Of a DNA stretch of 5,344 bases, positions 5,150 through 5,344 are shown in pieces (within the stretch, counting starts at the first letter, position 1; every line of letters starts with the position of its first letter). Both the position numbers and the translations under genes were made by a program. The notes under the pieces were generated by a model. It had not been told where the DNA came from. It ran no database searches and saw only the letters and a program-made list of their open reading frames with translations. Source of the stretch: Omnitrophica bacterium RBG_13_46_9 (lineage in GTDB: Bacteria; Omnitrophota; Gorgyraeia; JABMRN01; RBG-13-46-9); NCBI GenBank assembly GCA_001804045.1, contig MHFD01000025.1, positions 1 through 5,344 on the forward strand, written 5' to 3'.

Positions 5150-5227
5150 GCGCTAAATATGGATCTCTCAATCCGCATGCAAATAGCGCCGCAGGACTGC
5201 CCGTAGGCGGACGCAAAAATTTGTCCG
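5150..5227 (+). repeat. Cluster of three hairpins after the lipoprotein operon
   Basis: GCGCTA (5150-5155) pairs with TAGCGC (5184-5189), enclosing TGGAT/ATCCG (5160-5164 with 5171-5175). CGCC (5187-5190) pairs with GGCG (5206-5209), with GCA/TGC nested inside. CGGAC (5208-5212) pairs with GTCCG (5223-5227). The second hairpin shares bases with the other two, so not all can form at once. No T run follows, so this is at best a weak or Rho-assisted transcript end. It may stabilise the 3' end of the lipoprotein mRNA. No gene is supported between 5149 and 5317. Confidence 0.45.
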
Positions 5228-5317
5228 GCAAGACCATATCTCAACGGATTTCGGCACATCGAATAGCACCCAGGGTTTTCTAATCATTTATTCTGAAAAA
5301 CGACGGAATAGAGCGTT

Positions 5318-5344
5318 ATGGAAAAAATACTTAAGATCCTTATA
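5318..5344 (+). CDS. Start of a truncated gene, possibly a response regulator
   Basis: ATG 5318 opens nine codons (M-E-K-I-L-K-I-L-I) that run off the window end. A weak purine site (TAGAG, 5309-5313) lies four bases upstream. The beginning resembles the first strand of receiver-domain proteins (K-I-L-I-V-D-D), but nine residues cannot establish a family; many nucleotide-binding proteins begin similarly. Confidence 0.4.

Overview
The window looks like chromosomal DNA from a diderm (Gram-negative-type) bacterium of moderate GC. All genes lie on the plus strand, packed into short operons separated by structured spacers. The gene style (Ddl-like ATP-grasp plus GNAT pair, orphan radical SAM protein with a long N-terminal domain, small coiled-coil lipoproteins with a PG_binding_1 domain) reminds me of uncultured lineages such as Candidatus Omnitrophota or deltaproteobacterial relatives. 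That placement is inference; no rRNA or other marker is present. I see no tRNA, CRISPR array, transposase or phage gene.

Layout. Bases 1-171 form a spacer with three consecutive hairpins and a sigma70-like promoter (TTGTAC, 17 bp, TATAAT). It drives a two-gene operon: a D-Ala-D-Ala-ligase-like ATP-grasp enzyme (172-1209) and, overlapping it by 31 bases, a GNAT acetyltransferase (1179-1715). Bases 1716-1948 are a spacer with a second promoter (TTGCGG, 17 bp, TATAAT) just ahead of a radical SAM protein (1949-3238) that appears to be transcribed alone. Bases 3239-3527 hold the strongest promoter of the window (TTGACA, 16 bp, TATAAT). It is followed by about 215 nt of untranslated sequence that folds by eye into a closed branched domain and ends in a long terminator-like hairpin with a T tract: a candidate small RNA or riboswitch-like leader. 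Downstream is a three-gene operon: a single-pass membrane protein of unknown function (3528-4205) and two paralogous lipoproteins (4243-4689 and 4705-5148), each with a lipobox, a coiled coil and a C-terminal peptidoglycan-binding domain. Bases 5149-5317 are a hairpin-rich spacer, and the first nine codons of another gene begin at 5318.

How the parts may work together. The ATP-grasp/GNAT pair suggests ligation and N-acetylation of an amino-acid-like or peptide-like substrate. The last operon looks like cell-envelope equipment: two lipid-anchored tethers to peptidoglycan whose residues after the lipid-modified cysteine differ (Asp versus Ala), which under the E. coli Lol rule would send them to different membranes. 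The RNA-like leader is the only obvious promoter-bearing region ahead of that operon, so it may control envelope-tether synthesis by attenuation, or be an independent small RNA. It is the most interesting element here.
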